From: Mycobacterium gastri | GTDB taxonomy: Bacteria; Actinomycetota; Actinomycetes; Mycobacteriales; Mycobacteriaceae | Length of the DNA stretch: 64,000 nucleotides | Reading direction: 5' to 3' | Assembly (NCBI RefSeq): GCF_002102175.1 | Contig: NZ_LQOX01000100.1 | Coordinates: forward strand, 21,263 to 85,262 | In this document: positions 28,598 through 37,692 of the stretch, piece after piece | Position numbering within the stretch: position 1 is the stretch's first letter | How the letters are laid out: each line of letters begins with the position of its first letter | The notes under the pieces: model-generated | Seen by the model: the letters and a program-made list of their open reading frames with translations, nothing else | Databases searched by the model: none | What the model was told of the DNA's origin: nothing | Program-made: the position numbers and the translations under genes

Positions 28598-29557
28598 CTA
28601 CTCCCCGAACAATTCCGCCGACCACGCCGCGACCGTGGGCTCGAAACGCTCAGGGAGGTAGGACTCTTCGGGTCGTGTGGCACCTGGCGCGCGCGATGCT
28701 GCCTCGAACAAACACACCGCGCATTCGGCCATGTTCAGCGTCACCGCCAGGGCGTCCGCCGTCAACGGGAACACCGTGCCACTGCGGCCGTAGTCCGTCA
28801 TCCACTTGTAGCCGTGGATGAAGCTGGAGCCGTAGGAGTAGAACTGCCGGGCGATGTTCTCCACACCGCTGTTGGCGATCTCACCATCGTCGTGTGCCGG
28901 TACGTGGGAGTCGACCCACTGCGCCGACTCCCGGATCATTCTCGTGAACGGCGGGGTCTTCTCGAAGGTGTAGGCGGCCTTCGTCGCGTCCAGCATCGCG
29001 TTGCACTTGCTGCGGTGCTCCGCGTTCTCCACGAGCATCCGTTTCGGGTAGCGGGAAGGGCGGGCGGTCTCGTCCTGTTCACCGATCACCAGGAACCGGC
29101 GCCTCTGTTCCAGTTGCTCCATCTCCTCGGCCATGCAGCGGTTCCTGCGCACTTCGCGATCAGGGTCACCCAGCAGCCAGATGGTCAGCGCCGCGCACTC
29201 CATCGCCACCCTGCAGAGCTGGAAGATCTCAGTGACGTGCGGTTGGCGGTGCGACTTGCGTCGTGCAACCAGAATCCCGACCGTGTGCAGACTCTCCGCG
29301 GCGCTCATCGCCGGGAACAAAGCGTGCTCGGTGACGGCCTGCGGTCCGGCCAACGTCAGTGGATACGCCGCGGCGAAGGCCTCGTCGTCGACGGCGAGTG
29401 CGCTCCCCGGTTCCGCGGTACGGGGGTGCAGGCCCCACTGGAAAAGTTCGCCGGCACGCTCACCTCGTTGATCGATGCGCGTCAAGACCCCGCCGTTAGC
29501 GAGGTTGAACAATGCCTCGGCTTGCTCAACGTTCAGGCCGAGGTTCGGGATGCTCAT
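28598..29557 (-). CDS. hypothetical protein, all-helical, element cargo
   Basis: 319 residues from ATG 29557 (SIPNLGLNVEQAEALFNLAN); a longer frame to 29653 adds a non-conserved, Arg/Cys-rich segment. The middle (CRVAMECAALTIWLLGDPD, then RCMAEEMEQLEQRRRFL) and the end (AECAVCLFEAASRA) suggest a helical bundle similar in style to DUF5677-like proteins, which may be HEPN-related, but I see no clear Rx4-6H. Function unknown. Confidence 0.6.
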   Translation of the reverse strand: MSIPNLGLNVEQAEALFNLANGGVLTRIDQRGERAGELFQWGLHPRTAEPGSALAVDDEAFAAAYPLTLAGPQAVTEHALFPAMSAAESLHTVGILVARRKSHRQPHVTEIFQLCRVAMECAALTIWLLGDPDREVRRNRCMAEEMEQLEQRRRFLVIGEQDETARPSRYPKRMLVENAEHRSKCNAMLDATKAAYTFEKTPPFTRMIRESAQWVDSHVPAHDDGEIANSGVENIARQFYSYGSSFIHGYKWMTDYGRSGTVFPLTADALAVTLNMAECAVCLFEAASRAPGATRPEESYLPERFEPTVAAWSAELFGE

Positions 29558-29967
29558 GCGAATACACGGTACGAGCTGCCCCCGACAGTTCCGACCTACC
29601 GACTCAAACCCGTGGAGCGTTCGGCGACTGGATAGGTCGCACGTCCGGGCCACGCGAAGAGCGACTGGTAGAACAGCTCTCGCTCGTGGGGCTTAGGTTC
29701 GGTCGCACCGGGCGGCGTCTGCACGCACCGAGGATCGCATGCGAGCGACCGCCGCCAGCGGCTTATTCCGCAGAATCAGCTCCGTGAATGCCTCGATCGG
29801 CCTCTGCCAGCGCTCATCAACGTTCGGGGAACCGCTCGCCGCTTCGTCACACTGAATCCGTCTCCGCCGTTATAGGGAATCGGCGTGGTAAAGAATCGGC
29901 GAATGCGGCGTGAGATGCGATGTCCCGGATGCCGTGGAATCTGAACTCACACGCAAACAGACAGAGT
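29558..29967. other. 410-bp spacer without a clear gene
   Basis: A minus-strand stretch near 29710-29830 reads DERWQRPIEAFTELILRNKP before a stop, which looks protein-like but lacks a start codon; it may be a gene remnant. Nothing else supported. Confidence 0.35.
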
Positions 29968-30396
29968 TCACCGGGTAATGAGATCAACCCCATCATGCGC
30001 CCGCGACTGAGGCGCCTCCTCGAAGGCATCCAACACCCGCACTCCAAACGCCGGCACCATAGCTGATTGCGCTTCTTCCTTTGTCATCCAACGTGTTTCA
30101 CGCGCCTCCTCAGTAGCTTGAGGTTGCCCTCCGGCAGGCCGACAGCGGTACACCAATGCGACGATTCCATGGGTGAGGTTCTTGTAGACGCCCGTGAGCC
30201 GCTCGACCGTGACCTCGAGTCCGGTCTCTTCCAACACCTCGCGCCGAACACCGGCCTCAAACGACTCATCGAGTTCGAGGACTCCCCCGGGCGCCTCCCA
30301 GTGGCCATTGTCGTCGCGCTTGATGACGAGGACCCGGCCATCATCGCGGACCACGATGCCGGCGACGCTGACCGAGTGTTTCGGTGTGGCTGCCAT
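29968..30396 (-). CDS. Nudix hydrolase of the AICE
   Basis: 142 residues. The Nudix box is complete: G-VLELD-E-SFEAGVR-REVLEETGL (Gx5Ex7REUxEExGU). ATG 30396 has AGGAGT eight bases upstream. Nudix genes recur next to the pra-type regulators of actinobacterial ICEs and probably clean up or sense a nucleotide such as an ADP-ribose or dNTP derivative. Divergent from the GntR gene, with operators in the 94-bp gap. Confidence 0.88.
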   Translation of the reverse strand: MAATPKHSVSVAGIVVRDDGRVLVIKRDDNGHWEAPGGVLELDESFEAGVRREVLEETGLEVTVERLTGVYKNLTHGIVALVYRCRPAGGQPQATEEARETRWMTKEEAQSAMVPAFGVRVLDAFEEAPQSRAHDGVDLITR

Positions 30397-30450
30397 GCGC
30401 AAGACTCCTCTGCGGCCGACTCGATGTAGTGACAGGGGACGTGTCGTTTC

Positions 30451-30472
30451 CCTAGACTAGTCGCCTAGACAT
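30451..30472. promoter_or_regulatory. GntR-type operator between nudix and gntR
   Basis: CCTAGACTAGTCGCCTAG contains the palindrome ACTAGT with flanking CTAG boxes, 20-40 bases before the gntR start. Related CTAG-rich boxes recur before the pra-like gene (31317-31352), pointing to a shared regulator. Confidence 0.55.
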
Positions 30473-30490
30473 GTATGGAAAGGCTCTAAG

Positions 30491-31270
30491 GTGCTGCAAC
30501 TTGGCCAAATTGACCGGGCGGACGATAAGCCGCCGTATCGGCAGATCGCCAGCATGTTGCGTGACTCCATCATCTCTGGCCAGCTAGAAGCTGGCGGACG
30601 TCTGCCCTCCGAGGCCGAGTTAATCGAGCATTTCGGGGTCGCGCGGATGACAGTCCGCCAGGCAGTGCAAGAACTGCGCACCGAAGGCCTGGTGATCTCC
30701 GAGCACGGTCGCGGGGTGTTTGTGCGGCCGGCTCCCCCAATTCGACGCCTCGCATCGGATCGGTTCGCCCGGCAACACCGCGCCGGCGGCAAAGCGGCAT
30801 TCACCGTCGAAGCGGAGAAGTCCGGCTACACACCTCAAGTCGACAACATCACCGTGACGCGCGAGAAGCCCGATTCAATTGTGGCCGAACGGCTTCGACT
30901 GAACGCGGATGACGAAGTGGTGGTTCGGTCCCGACGTTACCTCGCCGACGGCAAGCCGGTCGAAACGGCAACCTCGTACATTCCGGCCGCATTCGCGCAG
31001 GGCACCAAGATCGAAGAGACCGACACGGGGCCAGGTGGCATCTACGCGCGCCTTGAAGAGGCTGGTCACACCCTCGCGAGGTTCACAGAGGAGGTCGGCG
31101 CCCGAATGCCCACTCCCGAAGAACGCCGTGCCTTGCAGCTCCCGCCAGGGGCGCCTGTTCTAACAGTGGTGCGGACTGCCTATGACACCAAGGACGTGGC
31201 CGTTGAAGTGTGCGACACAGTGAAGGTGGCATCGGCCTACCTGTTGGAATACGACTTCTCAGCGCGCTGA
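30491..31270 (+). CDS. GntR/HutC family regulator of the element (KorSA-like)
   Basis: 259 residues: an N-terminal winged helix (YRQIASMLRDSIISGQLEAG, RLPSEAELIEHFGVARMTVR, QAVQELRTEGLV) and a C-terminal UTRA ligand-binding domain ending VASAYLLEYDFSAR. In AICEs a GntR protein (KorSA in pSAM2) represses the pra gene and keeps the element silent. GTG 30491 fits the family N-terminus. The duplicated CTAG sites on both sides of the gene support autoregulation and control of the pra-ftsK-xis-int operon. Confidence 0.88.
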   Translation: MLQLGQIDRADDKPPYRQIASMLRDSIISGQLEAGGRLPSEAELIEHFGVARMTVRQAVQELRTEGLVISEHGRGVFVRPAPPIRRLASDRFARQHRAGGKAAFTVEAEKSGYTPQVDNITVTREKPDSIVAERLRLNADDEVVVRSRRYLADGKPVETATSYIPAAFAQGTKIEETDTGPGGIYARLEEAGHTLARFTEEVGARMPTPEERRALQLPPGAPVLTVVRTAYDTKDVAVEVCDTVKVASAYLLEYDFSAR

Positions 31271-31303
31271 AACGTCTCGGAACGACCAAATGCGTCAGAA
31301 CGC

Positions 31304-31352
31304 TTGATTTGCTCCTCTAGCCGACTAGGTTAGATAGTCATCTAGTCCAGTC
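31304..31352 (+). promoter_or_regulatory. promoter and GntR operators of the transfer/integration operon
   Basis: TTGATT (31304) and TAGGTT or TTAGAT (about 31326-31335) make a plausible promoter. CTAG-CCGA-CTAG (31317-31328) and CATCTAGTCCAG (31339-31350) overlap it, resembling the boxes in front of gntR. Confidence 0.5.
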
Positions 31353-31369
31353 ATTCGAAAGGTTCCACA

Positions 31370-31792
31370 ATGTCTATCCCCAAATGGCTCCAGATCGGTC
31401 ACGACCAGGTGTTCTCCCTCGGCGCGTTCCTCGTATCCGAGGTGACGCCCATGATCGACTTCGATAAGTCCTCCGGCGAGAACCGCGTCCAAGCGAGGGA
31501 TCGCGATACCGGCTTGCCGATGTGGCAGGTCGAAGTGCTTGACGGCGACCCGGCGGCACCGAAGCGCAGTCGGACGGTGACGGTCAAGTTCGCTGCACCG
31601 ACGCAGCCGTCTGCGCCCGCCAAACCCAGTGGGACACCCTTTACCCCAGTGGTTTTCGACGGGCTCATGGCGCTGCCGTACGTTGAGCGGTCGGGCGACT
31701 TCTCCCGGATCGCGTGGTCGTTTCGAGCCTCTGGCATGCGGGCACCGGGCAAGATATCCGCCAGCGCAACGGCCAGCCGGGAATCGGCATGA
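31370..31792 (+). CDS. Pra-like activator of AICE replication, integration and excision
   Basis: 140 residues: VFSLGAFLVSEVTPMIDFD, then QARDRDTGLPMWQVEVLDGD and FTPVVFDGLMALPYV. This pattern recurs in the small proteins encoded just before the FtsK-like gene of actinobacterial ICEs and annotated as replication/integration/excision activators. Assignment rests on recall of that family and on the position. The stop overlaps the ftsK start (ATGA). Confidence 0.6.
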   Translation: MSIPKWLQIGHDQVFSLGAFLVSEVTPMIDFDKSSGENRVQARDRDTGLPMWQVEVLDGDPAAPKRSRTVTVKFAAPTQPSAPAKPSGTPFTPVVFDGLMALPYVERSGDFSRIAWSFRASGMRAPGKISASATASRESA

Positions 31793-33111
31793 ATCCCGAT
31801 CCGAACGGACCGCTCGATCCCGACACCCCGTTCCGGCTCGACCACGTCCTGAATTTCTTCACCAGTCTCGGCCTCTGGGTGGCGATCGTCGTAGGAGTCA
31901 GCGCCGCCGCCCTCATCTCCTGGCGACTGCACTCTCCCGAGACGTATGAGGAACGATTCGCAACACCGGCCAGACTTCTACGCTGGCGACTCTGGGCTTA
32001 CGTCTCCTGGCACAGGCTCTGCAAGCGCTGCGGCCTATCCGCCTCCGAGCAGATCACTCGCCGCAACAAAGAAGGCCAGCAGGTCACCTCCACCCGCTGG
32101 TTTCATCCAAAGCCGTTGGGAACAGACGTGTCTCACACCACGCTGCGCCTCACAGTACGAGCAAGGATGGGACAGACCGTGGAAGACCTGGAGCGGGCCG
32201 TTCCTGCCATCCGTGACGCTGCTGGTGCATATTCGGCACGGGCGGTTGTCGTCTCGCCCGGGACGCTGCGCATCGAGCTGGTCATGCGAGAGCAGTTGTC
32301 GACGGTAGGTCACGCAGCGCCGCGAACGGCGGTCGCAACAACACGTATCAAGCTCGGGCGACGCGAGGACGGTTCCGCCTGGACCCTCCCACTGAGCGGA
32401 CGACACACACTCACCGTGGGCTGCTCGGGCGCAGGCAAAGGTTCCGTCTTCTGGGGCATCGCCTGCGGCTTCGGCCCTGCTGTGGCCGCCGGGTTTGTTC
32501 ATCTGATCGGAATTGACCTGAAGTACGGCATCGAGTTGTCGACCGGCGCAGGGCTATTCGCCAAGATTGCCACCACAGAGGCCGACGCCGTCCAAACCCT
32601 TGCTGGGCTGGAGAAGCTGATGGACAAGCGCGGCCACGCGATGGCGGGCAACACACGCGAACACAGGCCGACCACGTCCTCACCCCTCGTCGTGCTGCTG
32701 ATCGACGAGCTGGCCGGGATAACCGCGTACATGAGCGACCCGCTCCTTCGTAAAGAAGCCGCCGCCTCGTTGTCACGGATCCTCACCAAAGGTCGAGCGC
32801 TGGGAATCGTGGTCGCCGCATTCCTGCAGGACCCTCGCAAGGAAGTGCTGCCTATGCGAGGACTGTTCACGCAGACCGTCGCGCTTCGACTGCGTTCCCG
32901 CGACGAAGTCACGATGGTCCTCGGCGATGGGCTGGCCGATAAGGCTCCGGCGCACCGAATCAGCCCCGACAGACCGGGTACCGGCTACGTCATCGCCGAG
33001 GACGGCCACACGACGAAGGTCCGATCCGACTTCTGGTCCGACGATCAGATCCGCACCACTGCAAGGCAATACGGGAAATCAAGGACCACCGGAGGGCGGA
33101 GCAGTGAATGA
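31789..33111 (+). CDS. FtsK/TraB-type DNA translocase for conjugative transfer
   Basis: 440 residues. Two N-terminal membrane segments (FFTSLGLWVAIVVGVSAAAL) are followed by an FtsK/SpoIIIE motor: Walker A GCSGAGKGS and Walker B LVVLLIDELAG, then KGRALGIVVAAFLQDPRKE. In AICEs a single such protein moves double-stranded DNA between mycelial or cell neighbours. ATG 31789 was chosen because it overlaps the upstream stop and starts MNPDPNG before the membrane segment. Confidence 0.88.
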   Translation: MNPDPNGPLDPDTPFRLDHVLNFFTSLGLWVAIVVGVSAAALISWRLHSPETYEERFATPARLLRWRLWAYVSWHRLCKRCGLSASEQITRRNKEGQQVTSTRWFHPKPLGTDVSHTTLRLTVRARMGQTVEDLERAVPAIRDAAGAYSARAVVVSPGTLRIELVMREQLSTVGHAAPRTAVATTRIKLGRREDGSAWTLPLSGRHTLTVGCSGAGKGSVFWGIACGFGPAVAAGFVHLIGIDLKYGIELSTGAGLFAKIATTEADAVQTLAGLEKLMDKRGHAMAGNTREHRPTTSSPLVVLLIDELAGITAYMSDPLLRKEAAASLSRILTKGRALGIVVAAFLQDPRKEVLPMRGLFTQTVALRLRSRDEVTMVLGDGLADKAPAHRISPDRPGTGYVIAEDGHTTKVRSDFWSDDQIRTTARQYGKSRTTGGRSSE

Positions 33112-33187
33112 CTGGTCCATTTCCGAATCAGCTAACGGGTTGCCCCGCAGCCGCACGCGGTACGAGTCAATCCACGCAGCGAGGTGA
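33104..33187 (+). CDS. possible 27-residue peptide between ftsK and xis
   Basis: GTG 33104 overlaps the end of ftsK, with GGCGGAG upstream, and reads NDWSISESANGLPRSRTRYE to TGA 33185-33187, just before the xis RBS. A translational-coupling leader is possible, but no homology is known to me. Confidence 0.3.
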   Translation: MNDWSISESANGLPRSRTRYESIHAAR

Positions 33188-33191
33188 CGCC

Positions 33192-33428
33192 ATGGTGATT
33201 CACGGCCTCCGGGAGGCCCTCGTCGCTAGCGGCAATTTCCCAGAATTGCTTACCGCCGAACAGGTTTCAGCGCTCTTGGGCGTCTCTGCCGCGACCCTCA
33301 ACCGCTGGGCCGCCCTCCGCGAAACCATCGGCGAACAGATCGGCCCGCCCTGCTACACCCTGTCAGAGCGGGTACGCCGCTGGGATTGCGCGGAAGTGCG
33401 GTCCTGGCTGAAGCAGGTACGCCGGTAA
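33192..33428 (+). CDS. xis: excisionase (Xis), MerR/AlpA-like winged helix
   Basis: 78 residues from ATG 33192, with GAGGTGA as RBS. ELLTAEQVSALLGVSAATLN then RWAALRETIGEQIGPPCY is the winged-helix DNA-binding fold of small recombination directionality factors. The stop overlaps the integrase start, the usual xis-int coupling. Confidence 0.82.
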   Translation: MVIHGLREALVASGNFPELLTAEQVSALLGVSAATLNRWAALRETIGEQIGPPCYTLSERVRRWDCAEVRSWLKQVRR

Positions 33429-34579
33429 TGGCGGGCAACACCCCTCGCGGCATTCGAAAGCGCCTCAACGCAGCCGGCCAACCCCGCTACCAAGTCCGAT
33501 ACCTGATCCGAGATCCGGACGCTCCATCGGGCTGGGTTGAAACGTCGGCCACGTTTCCGACCCTGCGCGAGGCGAAGGCGTTCAAATCCGAACGTGACAA
33601 CGAAGCCGCGCTGGGTGCACGTCGATTCGACCCACGCCTCGGACGCACACCGCTGAACCGGATCTGGACGCAGTTCTCCGATTCCAAGAAGCCCGCGGTG
33701 TCACCGAAAACTTGGAGCGGATACGTCCAGCACTGGGAATTGCGGATTGCGCCCCGGTTCGGTCACATCCCTGTCGACGAGATCACCCGCGGCGACGTCC
33801 AGGCGTTCGTTGACGGCCTGACGGTTGGCCCGTGGGCGAAGGTTTCCACGCTGCGGCTCATGCGCTCGATTCTCGATGTCGCCCACCAAGACGGGCGCAT
33901 CCACCGCAACCCCGCCCTTGGTGTCTCAGCGGGCCGCATTCCCGAGCGGGATCGCCATCGCTACCTGTCCGCACAGGAGATCCAGACCCTGGCTACCGCA
34001 TGCGGAGACCAGGGCGACGTCGTGACCCTCCTGGCCTACACCGGCTTGCGGTGGTCCGAACTGGTCGGCCTTCGCGTCAAGGACATCGACCTCAGCGAGC
34101 GTCGCCTCTACGTCCGACGTGCCGCGCCCGAAGTCGAAGGCCACATCATCATCGGGCCACCCAAGACCCGCGCCGGTATCCGTACCGTCCCGCTCCCCCA
34201 GGTCGTCGTCGACATCCTCAAAACACGGATCGGCGGTCGGGCGCCCGACGAGCCTGCCGTTACCTCACCGAACGGAACAATGCTGCGATCCAACAACTGG
34301 CGCCGCCATACGCACTGGAATCAAGCCCTTGAGAAGACCGACCTGGCTCCTCTAACTATCCATGAGCTACGCCACACTTATGCCAGCCTGGCCCGTAAAT
34401 CTGGGGCTGACCTGCGGTATGTCCAGAAGACTATGGGGCACTCGACGCCGACCGTCACCGCCAACATCTACCTCTACTCAGACGAACTCGACCACGTCGC
34501 CACGAATCTCGACCGGCTCCACGCCGTCGCCAAAAACCAGGCGAACGGACAGGAACCGGACAAGACCAACCAGCAATAG
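33428..34579 (+). CDS. int: site-specific tyrosine integrase
   Basis: 383 residues with an N-terminal arm-binding/SAM-like region and C-terminal catalytic domain. Catalytic residues visible: Arg in YTGLRWSELVG, Lys in PPKTRAGIRT, HxxR in HELRHTYAS, His in MGHSTPTV and Tyr in NIYLY. It recombines the element's att core with tRNA-Phe, whose gene starts its 3' end only 33 bases after the integrase stop. Confidence 0.93.
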   Translation: MAGNTPRGIRKRLNAAGQPRYQVRYLIRDPDAPSGWVETSATFPTLREAKAFKSERDNEAALGARRFDPRLGRTPLNRIWTQFSDSKKPAVSPKTWSGYVQHWELRIAPRFGHIPVDEITRGDVQAFVDGLTVGPWAKVSTLRLMRSILDVAHQDGRIHRNPALGVSAGRIPERDRHRYLSAQEIQTLATACGDQGDVVTLLAYTGLRWSELVGLRVKDIDLSERRLYVRRAAPEVEGHIIIGPPKTRAGIRTVPLPQVVVDILKTRIGGRAPDEPAVTSPNGTMLRSNNWRRHTHWNQALEKTDLAPLTIHELRHTYASLARKSGADLRYVQKTMGHSTPTVTANIYLYSDELDHVATNLDRLHAVAKNQANGQEPDKTNQQ

Positions 34580-34614
34580 AGTGCCGTCACTGTGTCCGTG
34601 CAGATCAGAACTGG

Positions 34615-34688
34615 TGGCCAGGGGCGGGATCGAACCGCCGACCTTCCGCTTTTCAGGCGGACGCTCATACCGACTGAGCTACCTGGCC
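34615..34688 (-). tRNA. tRNA-Phe (GAA)
   Basis: The reverse strand folds into a cloverleaf with acceptor GGCCAGG/CCTGGCC, D arm, anticodon GAA in CTGAAAA and T arm GGTTCGATCCC; CCA is encoded (34612-34614). It is the integration target of the element. The 3' part from the anticodon arm onward lies on the element side of the crossover. Confidence 0.95.
34638..34660. repeat. attR: right copy of the 23-bp core repeat within tRNA-Phe
   Basis: Identical to 18896-18918. It covers the anticodon stem-loop, variable region and first T-stem bases of tRNA-Phe, the usual crossover zone for tyrosine integrases. Confidence 0.9.
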
Positions 34689-34717
34689 GGAAGGCAGCAT
34701 GTGCCTGGCCGTATCGG

Positions 34718-34791
34718 CGACCCTGACGGGACTCGAACCCGCGACCTCCGCCGTGACAGGGCGGCGCGCTAACCAACTGCGCCACAGGGCC
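34718..34791 (-). tRNA. tRNA-Asp (GTC)
   Basis: Reverse-strand cloverleaf with acceptor GGCCCTG/CAGGGTC (one G-U pair), anticodon GTC in CTGTCAC, T loop GGTTCGAGTCC and discriminator G. CCA is not encoded. Confidence 0.95.
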
Positions 34792-34828
34792 ATGCTTGCT
34801 ACTGCTCCGCGATACCCGCATCGCAGGG

Positions 34829-34902
34829 TACCCCCTACGGGATTCGAACCCGCGTTACCGCCTTGAAAGGGCGGCGTCCTAGGCCGTCTAGACGAAGGGG
34901 GC
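34829..34902 (-). tRNA. tRNA-Glu (TTC)
   Basis: Reverse-strand cloverleaf with acceptor GCCCCCT/AGGGGGT, anticodon TTC in CTTTCAA and T loop GGTTCGAATCC. With tRNA-Asp and tRNA-Phe it forms one co-directional cluster. Confidence 0.95.
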
Positions 34903-35025
34903 AGAACCGAATCTCTCCGGGGCACTCGCAACGTGGTCATCATTGGGAGCCACGTCAGCTTAGGTCACCCCGGGCCTAATCCTCAAACGAGCTTGGCCCC
35001 GGCACGCAGTATCCTGGGACTCCGC

Positions 35026-35098
35026 GCCCCTATAGCTCAGTTGGTAGAGCTACGGACTTTTAATCCGCAGGTCCCAGGTTCGAGTCCTGGTGGGGGCA
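35026..35098 (+). tRNA. tRNA-Lys (TTT)
   Basis: Forward cloverleaf with acceptor GCCCCTA/TGGGGGC, anticodon TTT in CTTTTAA and T loop GGTTCGAGTCC. It is divergent from the Phe-Asp-Glu cluster, as in M. tuberculosis. Confidence 0.95.
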
Positions 35099-35298
35099 CC
35101 GAGAACCACGAATTCGCCCGCCGCCCATGCCGGGCGGTACTCCTGCCGCGCCGACCGTTCAGACCGCCCGCCCAAGCCGCCCAACCGCTGCCGCCGATCG
35201 CGCCGATCGACGGCCTTCTGGCAACCACGCTGCGTTAGCCATGGTGCGCACGGTCGGCCGGCGTTTGAAGCCCCGCACCGCTTGGCTATGCTGCGGCT

Positions 35299-36114
35299 AT
35301 GCTTCCCGAAATGAGTCAGGATGGAATCCAACCCAACGCGCCCGTCGCCCTGGTGACGATGGAAATCCGGCACCCGGCAACGGATTCCCTCACCGAATCA
35401 ACCAGCCGGGAACTCAAACACCTCCTCATCAACGACTTGCCGATCGAACGCCAGGCGCAGGACGTGAGTTGGGGAGTGACGGCACCCGGCGCCGCCCCCA
35501 CCCCCGTCGCGGACCGCTTCGTCCGCTACGGCAACCGGGACAACACCGTTTCGGCCTCACTGAAGAACCAGGCCATCGTCATCGAAACCAGCGCTTACCG
35601 CGACTTCGAGGCCTTCTGTGACATCGTGTTGCGGGTCGCCGACGCTCGCGCGCAGGTTTCGTCGATCGTCGGAGTAGAGCGCATCGGCCTGCGATACGTC
35701 CTCGAGATCCGGGTCCCGGTGGGCGTCGACGGCCGGGTCAACTGGGGCAACTGGATCGACGAGCAGCTGCTCGGCCCCTACCGCATCGCTCCGGGCGGCC
35801 TGTCGCTGACCGAGTGGCAGGGTGCTGCGGTCTACCGGGAACCCCAACCGGGCAAATCCCTGATCTTGCGGTACGGGCCCGGTGTGGGCCAGGCACTGGA
35901 TCAGAACTACCACCTGCGCCGCATAACCCCGCCCCAGACCGGACCATTCTTCCTCATGGACATCGACAGCTTCTGGACTCCGGTGGGCGGCTCCATCCCC
36001 GAATACAACAGGGACGCGCTCGTGTCCACCCTGACCGACTTGTACGGTCCCGCCCGCGAGGTGTTCCAAGACCTGATCACCGCCCGCCTCAAAGACGAGC
36101 TGCTTCGCCAATAG
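35299..36114 (+). CDS. TIGR04255-like conserved protein (Rv0831c homologue)
   Basis: 271 residues, cytoplasmic, without signal or membrane segment. VERIGLRYVLEIRVP and the flanking beta-rich pattern resemble TIGR04255-type proteins. Its place next to tRNA-Lys and before the methyltransferase matches Rv0831c. Function unknown. Confidence 0.7.
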   Translation: MLPEMSQDGIQPNAPVALVTMEIRHPATDSLTESTSRELKHLLINDLPIERQAQDVSWGVTAPGAAPTPVADRFVRYGNRDNTVSASLKNQAIVIETSAYRDFEAFCDIVLRVADARAQVSSIVGVERIGLRYVLEIRVPVGVDGRVNWGNWIDEQLLGPYRIAPGGLSLTEWQGAAVYREPQPGKSLILRYGPGVGQALDQNYHLRRITPPQTGPFFLMDIDSFWTPVGGSIPEYNRDALVSTLTDLYGPAREVFQDLITARLKDELLRQ

Positions 36115-36137
36115 GCCAGCCAGGCCGGCCGACTACG

Positions 36138-37043
36138 TCAGTACCCGAGCACCGCGCTGGTGTAGGTCACGTCGGCGAACGTGGCCGCGAGTTCGTCGTC
36201 GGGATATTCGAAGCCATTGGCTTGGTGGAGTTCCTTGACGGTGTACGACGACGTCAGCCAGCCCCGGTCCGACAGGTGCTCGATGATATGGCTGCGTTGG
36301 CCGTGATACACCAGCTCGTTGAAGTCCATGTCGAACCCGAGTTCGCTCATCCGGTCGTGATGGGTGCGCCACCGCTCGTCGGCGAAAATTGCGGTGTCGG
36401 GCACGAACTCGAACGCCAGCCGGCTGCCCGGGGCACTCAACACAGTGATGTTGTCGAACAGGGCGTCCTGCGCGTCCTCCGGCAGGTAGACCAGCAACCC
36501 TTCGGCGCTCCATGCCGAAGGGACCTTCCCGTCGAATCCCGCCGCCTGCAGGGCGGCGGCCCAGTCGTCGCGCAAGTCGACGGCAACGGTGCGGCGCTGG
36601 GCGGTGGGCTCGGCACCGAGACCGCTCAGCGTCGACGTCTTGAACGCGATCACCTCTGGCATGTCGACTTCGTAGACAACGGTGCCCTTCGGCCACGGCA
36701 GCCGGTAGGCACGCGCATCCAGGCCGGACGCCAAGATGACCACCTGGCCGATGCCGCTCCGCGCGGCGTCGAGGAAGAACCGGTCGTAGAACCTGGTCCG
36801 GCAGGCCATCCCGCGGGCCACCCGCTCCGGGTCGAACTCGGAATCCTCCTCGACCGGAATCTGCCCGTCCACCATCCGGGTATAGACGTCCATGCCGACC
36901 GCTCGCACCAATGGCGCGGCGAACGGGTCGTCAATCAGCGCAAACTCGCGGCTAGCGGCCAGCGCGCGCTGAGCAGCCACCATGGTTGCCGTCGCGCCGA
37001 CGCTCGTCGCAAGATCCCAGCGATCACCATCGGTGCGCACCAT
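36138..37043 (-). CDS. class I SAM-dependent methyltransferase, LCM/PPM family (Rv0830 homologue)
   Basis: 301 residues from ATG 37043. The mycobacterial leucine-carboxyl-methyltransferase-like signature is complete: [49 protein letters not shown] (SAM loop) and [10 protein letters not shown]. About 15 paralogues exist in M. tuberculosis; substrates are mostly unknown. Head-to-head with the deaminase gene, sharing an 88-bp promoter region. Confidence 0.88.
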   Translation of the reverse strand: MVRTDGDRWDLATSVGATATMVAAQRALAASREFALIDDPFAAPLVRAVGMDVYTRMVDGQIPVEEDSEFDPERVARGMACRTRFYDRFFLDAARSGIGQVVILASGLDARAYRLPWPKGTVVYEVDMPEVIAFKTSTLSGLGAEPTAQRRTVAVDLRDDWAAALQAAGFDGKVPSAWSAEGLLVYLPEDAQDALFDNITVLSAPGSRLAFEFVPDTAIFADERWRTHHDRMSELGFDMDFNELVYHGQRSHIIEHLSDRGWLTSSYTVKELHQANGFEYPDDELAATFADVTYTSAVLGY

Positions 37044-37131
37044 GGAAGTTCCTTCGTCGAACCAGGAAAAGATAGATAACCTACTTACTATCACAGACTC
37101 GATCGCGCCTGCCGGACTACTCTGACCAACC

Positions 37132-37632
37132 ATGATCGACTTCGCCCAGCGCACCATCGATCTCGCCCGCCAGAACGTCGCCGAGGGTGGCCGCCCCTTT
37201 GCGACGGTCATCGCCAAAAACGGCGAAATCCTGGCCGAAAGCGCCAACAAGGTCGCCCAGACCAACGATCCCACCGCCCACGCCGAGATCCTCGCCATCC
37301 GCGAGGCCTGCACCAAGCTGGGTACCGAGCACCTGGTGGGTACCACTATCTACGTCTTGGCGCACCCGTGCCCCATGTGCCTCGGATCGCTGTACTACTG
37401 CTCGCCCGACGAAGTGGTATTTCTAACGACGCGCGACGGCTACGAGCCGCATTACGTCGACGACCGCAAATACTTCGAACTCGCCACCTTCTATGGGGAA
37501 TTCGCCAAAGACTGGCGGGATCGGCGTCTGCCGATGCGGTACGAACCGCGCGCTGCCGCCGTTGACGTCTACCGGTTTTGGCAGGAGCGAAACGGCGGCC
37601 AACGCACGGCCACCGTCGTCCCGCCCGGCTGA
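37132..37632 (+). CDS. cytidine/guanine deaminase-like zinc enzyme (Rv0828c homologue)
   Basis: 166 residues. H50-A-E52 and P-C80-PM-C83 form the zinc-binding and catalytic motifs of the CDA superfamily (HAE...PCxxC). [17 protein letters not shown] is typical of the guanine deaminase/TadA-like branch. It deaminates a nucleobase or nucleoside; which one is not readable. Confidence 0.85.
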   Translation: MIDFAQRTIDLARQNVAEGGRPFATVIAKNGEILAESANKVAQTNDPTAHAEILAIREACTKLGTEHLVGTTIYVLAHPCPMCLGSLYYCSPDEVVFLTTRDGYEPHYVDDRKYFELATFYGEFAKDWRDRRLPMRYEPRAAAVDVYRFWQERNGGQRTATVVPPG

Positions 37633-37645
37633 CCCAGCGCAAACC

Positions 37646-37692
37646 TTGACAGCACACCAACCTGCATTACTATCTGCGTATGCACGCAAATA
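37646..37692 (+). promoter_or_regulatory. kmtR promoter and operator
   Basis: TTGACA (37646-37651), a 16-base spacer and TACTAT (37668-37673) place the transcript start on or next to the ATG at 37680, so it is probably leaderless. An imperfect palindrome TATCTGCGTA/TGCACGCAAATA (37671-37692) overlaps -10 and start codon, ideal for autorepression by an ArsR-family sensor. Confidence 0.6.
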
